Positions 61,473-64,000 of a DNA stretch of 64,000 nt are shown piece by piece. The notes beneath the pieces are model-generated. The model was not told the origin of the DNA and made no database searches. It saw nothing but the letters and a program-made list of their open reading frames with translations. Origin of the DNA: Pontibacter aydingkolensis (lineage in GTDB: Bacteria > Bacteroidota > Bacteroidia > Cytophagales > Hymenobacteraceae); NCBI RefSeq assembly GCF_019443125.1, contig NZ_JAHYXK010000017.1, positions 1 to 64,000 of the forward strand, in the 5' to 3' direction. Numbering within the stretch: the stretch's first letter is position 1; the number at the start of each line of letters is the position of its first letter. A program made the position numbers and the translations under genes.

Positions 61473-64000
61473 CTACAGGACGCTCAGTTTCTTGGTAACT
61501 ATTCCCTTGTCAGTCTTTATCTGCAACAGGTACATGCCGGGTTTGGCTGCTGCTATGTTCACATCCAGTTTCTCAGGACGTGGTTTTGGAAGGGCTGCCG
61601 TGTGTATCAACCTTCCTGTAGTAGTATAGATCTGTACGTCCTGTAAATCAAAATCGGCGTGTAAAAAGCTGATGGTAAAGTTGCCGGTAGTAGGGTTAGG
61701 GTATACTTCAATGGCACGGGCAGGAGTAAATACTTCTATTACAAAATCTGAAGTGCTGAAAGCCTCACCACCAACACCGGTTATCTTTACTTTACCGGTT
61801 GTAGCTCCGCGGGGCACCTTTACATTGTAACTTGTTGCAGTGGCCTCCAATACCTGTGCAGTTACACCGTTAAATGTAATTTCATCCTGCACACCCAATG
61901 TTCCAAAGTATGTTCCGGTAATCTCTATAGTTGTGCCTACATTGCCTTTTGCCGGCGACATAGAAACAAATACAGGACTTGGGATTACGTCAAAGTATGT
62001 AGCGCTTGTTGCCTTGCCTCCGGGTGTTTCTACGGTTAGATAGCCTGATGCAGGTCCTGCTGGTACTTTAACAGTAAGCTGCGTAGTGGTAGCGGATAGT
62101 ACCTGAGCCTGCACCTGTCCGAACATTACTTTGTTTCGCTCTTTTGCAGCGGCAAAGTTCTCACCGTTTATACTTATGGTTGCGCCCACTTTGTCTGTGT
62201 GTTTGCTAAGACTGTTTATGGCTGGCTGATGCCACACTATAAAGGCCGAAGAACTAACTGTTTTGCCTCCTTTTGTAACAATTTCAAATTTACCGGTAAC
62301 CGCCTGTGCTGGAACTTTTACAAGCAGCGTTGTGCCATTGTTACTGATGATCTCGCAGTTATAGGATCCCAGTTTTATACTTTGGATAAGGCTCTGATCC
62401 AATTGCTTGCCCTGTAGGGTTACTGTTGAGCCAAAGATGCCTTCTGCCGGACTAAAACTGCTGAATACAGGCGGCTGGTATACTTCAAAAGTTTCGCTGG
62501 CTGTAGCTGTACCGTCTGGGGTAACTACCTTAATGTTACCTGTAGCGGATGAATTTGGCACCAGCACTTTAAGCTCAGTTTCTGTAGCGCTTATCACTGT
62601 GGACTGCACGCCGTTAAAGTATACTTTGTTAGCAGCAGCTGTTGTCGAGAATTTACTTCCACTAAGTATAACCTCCGAGCCATACTTTCCGGCAGCAGGG
62701 GCAAAGCTGTTGATGCCTGGTGTGGCAATGATCTCCTCGGCGGTTAACTTTACCGCATCTACCATCACCGGCGGCATGTCATAGATGCGGTTGGTGGTTA
62801 TGTTGGTACGTATCGGAGAGTTAAAATCGAAGAAGATGTCGGCAAAATTCTCTACTGCTGTTTTCTCTGCCAGGTCTACCTTTGGTTTTATGCTGAACTG
62901 TATGTAGCCATGGCTGCCAGGCTCGTTGGTAGTGCTGTCGGGTAGCATGATGTTGTCGAAGGTCCAGGTAAGTACTGGTTTGCCTTTGCCGCTTACCTCA
63001 AATCTTGCAGAGTGCGAGGTGCTGCCTAATTGCAGTGTGCTCAGGTCAAGGTGTCCGGATAAAGTATCAACCACTACCACACGATAAGCTACATCTGTAC
63101 CTGTATTCTGGAAGCGTATTTTATACTTTAGTGCTGCCCCAGTTGGTGTGTAGTTCTCTTCTGTGAGGCCAATTGGAGAAACCAGTTTGTCGTTCGGATC
63201 ATACGAGTCAATGATCGGGAGACATTCTTCGGCTACTTCGGCTTCTTCATCGTCGGTCTGCATGGCGTTTACAAAACCGGTGCTGTAAGGTACCGGTGCA
63301 GAGGTTTTATGGCAGGCCTCTACGGTAGCGTTGGCCAGCGTATTATCACCATTGCCTGCGGGTTGCTCTGCCTCAAGGCGTGCTGTTTTTCCTCCGTTTG
63401 GTATCCAAAGCACCAGGCTGTCACCGGCTGCCAATTTATACTCTTCCACGGTAGATAGCTGTCCGTCTAAGTATAAACGGAACACCTTGCGTGCATCCAT
63501 ATCGGCCTGACCAGTATTGCGGATCACAAAGCGCACCATGCCTTTGTCGAAATCACATTTACCAGTTACAGTGGCAACCGCGGCAGGAGGTGCTGTAGGG
63601 CTTTGGTTACCAGGCGTTATCCAGGCTTTGGTACAAACGGTGAGGCCGCGTATACTTTCGTCGCCGCAAACTACTTTGTCTTGTATCGTGATCACACTGG
63701 TCTTCCCCGGATTTATAGTGCCGGCATCAAATACATAAGTGCCATTTGGTAGGCGCGTGTAGGGCTTGTCTGCGGATAGTAGCTCTACCTCTTTGGGTAG
63801 TTCGAAGTATACTTTAGCGTTGTTGGCCGGGGCAAAGCCGGAGTTAGTATAGGTAAGTCTGGTGGTGCTGTCGAAGCAACGGCGGCGGCGCGTGGAGGAA
63901 ACGCTGACGGACAGGTGAGGGGAAAGGGTGACCTTGTTGCCAATATTAGGTCCACTTACAGAGGCTCCATCTTCCTGTAATGTAACCGTTTGATTTGGGA
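61473..64000 (-). CDS. T9SS-secreted IPT/TIG-repeat protein (5' end outside window)
   Basis: A partial protein, open to the right edge. The visible N-terminal part is beta-rich (PNQTVTLQEDGASVSGPNIG). A DUF7619-like conserved block follows (DSYDPNDKLVSPIGL, then YKIRFQNTGTDVAYRVVVVD and ADIFFDFNSPIRTN). Four IPT/TIG domains come next (each ending in a V-P-x-x-x-x-G strand), at about 61740-62720. The C-terminus is a type A type IX sorting domain (IEVYPNPTTGNFTISF ending in KKLSVL). Such proteins are exported by the T9SS and attached to or released from the cell surface. The GTG at 63695 is not the real start. Confidence 0.88.
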   Translation of the reverse strand, partial: PNQTVTLQEDGASVSGPNIGNKVTLSPHLSVSVSSTRRRRCFDSTTRLTYTNSGFAPANNAKVYFELPKEVELLSADKPYTRLPNGTYVFDAGTINPGKTSVITIQDKVVCGDESIRGLTVCTKAWITPGNQSPTAPPAAVATVTGKCDFDKGMVRFVIRNTGQADMDARKVFRLYLDGQLSTVEEYKLAAGDSLVLWIPNGGKTARLEAEQPAGNGDNTLANATVEACHKTSAPVPYSTGFVNAMQTDDEEAEVAEECLPIIDSYDPNDKLVSPIGLTEENYTPTGAALKYKIRFQNTGTDVAYRVVVVDTLSGHLDLSTLQLGSTSHSARFEVSGKGKPVLTWTFDNIMLPDSTTNEPGSHGYIQFSIKPKVDLAEKTAVENFADIFFDFNSPIRTNITTNRIYDMPPVMVDAVKLTAEEIIATPGINSFAPAAGKYGSEVILSGSKFSTTAAANKVYFNGVQSTVISATETELKVLVPNSSATGNIKVVTPDGTATASETFEVYQPPVFSSFSPAEGIFGSTVTLQGKQLDQSLIQSIKLGSYNCEIISNNGTTLLVKVPAQAVTGKFEIVTKGGKTVSSSAFIVWHQPAINSLSKHTDKVGATISINGENFAAAKERNKVMFGQVQAQVLSATTTQLTVKVPAGPASGYLTVETPGGKATSATYFDVIPSPVFVSMSPAKGNVGTTIEITGTYFGTLGVQDEITFNGVTAQVLEATATSYNVKVPRGATTGKVKITGVGGEAFSTSDFVIEVFTPARAIEVYPNPTTGNFTISFLHADFDLQDVQIYTTTGRLIHTAALPKPRPEKLDVNIAAAKPGMYLLQIKTDKGIVTKKLSVL

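Overview
The window looks like a chromosomal segment of a Bacteroidota bacterium of the Cytophagales/Hymenobacteraceae type; Pontibacter or a close relative is my best guess. This rests on gene families rather than any search. The clues are a type IX secretion C-terminal sorting domain, CarboxypepD_reg-like/SusC-type fragments, the parA-parB-DUF5683-dapB-lepB neighbourhood, a fused nuoCD, a TAnnTTTG-type promoter and near absence of Shine-Dalgarno sequences. No rRNA, tRNA or CRISPR array was seen.

Layout. 1-87: start of an IS1-type transposase running off the left edge. 0.3-2.1 kb: a translationally coupled methyltransferase and polysaccharide deacetylase. 2.7-7.6 kb: a housekeeping operon read leftwards (metallo-hydrolase, parA, parB, DUF5683, dapB, lepB). 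8.4-16.4 kb: GH20 hexosaminidase, two YsnF/AvaK stress proteins, a GNAT enzyme, a very long LEA-2 repeat protein and two small lipoproteins. 16.4-24.6 kb: yidC, pyrG, a large zinc metalloprotease, dinB and a small dimeric-barrel protein. 24.8-26.2 kb: a FAD-linked oxidase. 26.4-42.0 kb: a complete 14-subunit complex I operon (nuoA-N, with C and D fused), carrying a DUF4242 gene between nuoB and nuoCD and palindromic repeats in its gaps.

42.2-46.5 kb: a CBS protein divergent from a rightward run of a nitroreductase-like protein, an MscS channel, a CPBP protease and a yeast-type cytosine deaminase. 46.7-52.4 kb: an M48 protease lipoprotein, a hybrid PAS kinase/receiver pair, an HMA-AraC regulator and a DUF4268 protein. 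52.8-56.5 kb: a 5-oxoprolinase operon (pxpB-pxpC-pxpA) ending in an NRAMP-fold transporter that lacks the usual metal-binding residues. 56.5-61.2 kb: an ECF sigma factor, an unusual anti-sigma/CarboxypepD/TonB_C fusion and an HD hydrolase, divergent from a vWA protein that carries the same SusC-like peptide. 61.5-64 kb: a T9SS-secreted IPT/TIG protein running off the right edge.

Two signals cut across the gene list. The heptamer TATACTT/AAGTATA occurs roughly every 300 bp in the stretches I counted, in genes and between them. Several families of short palindromic repeats occupy most of the longer intergenic gaps, including gaps inside the complex I operon.
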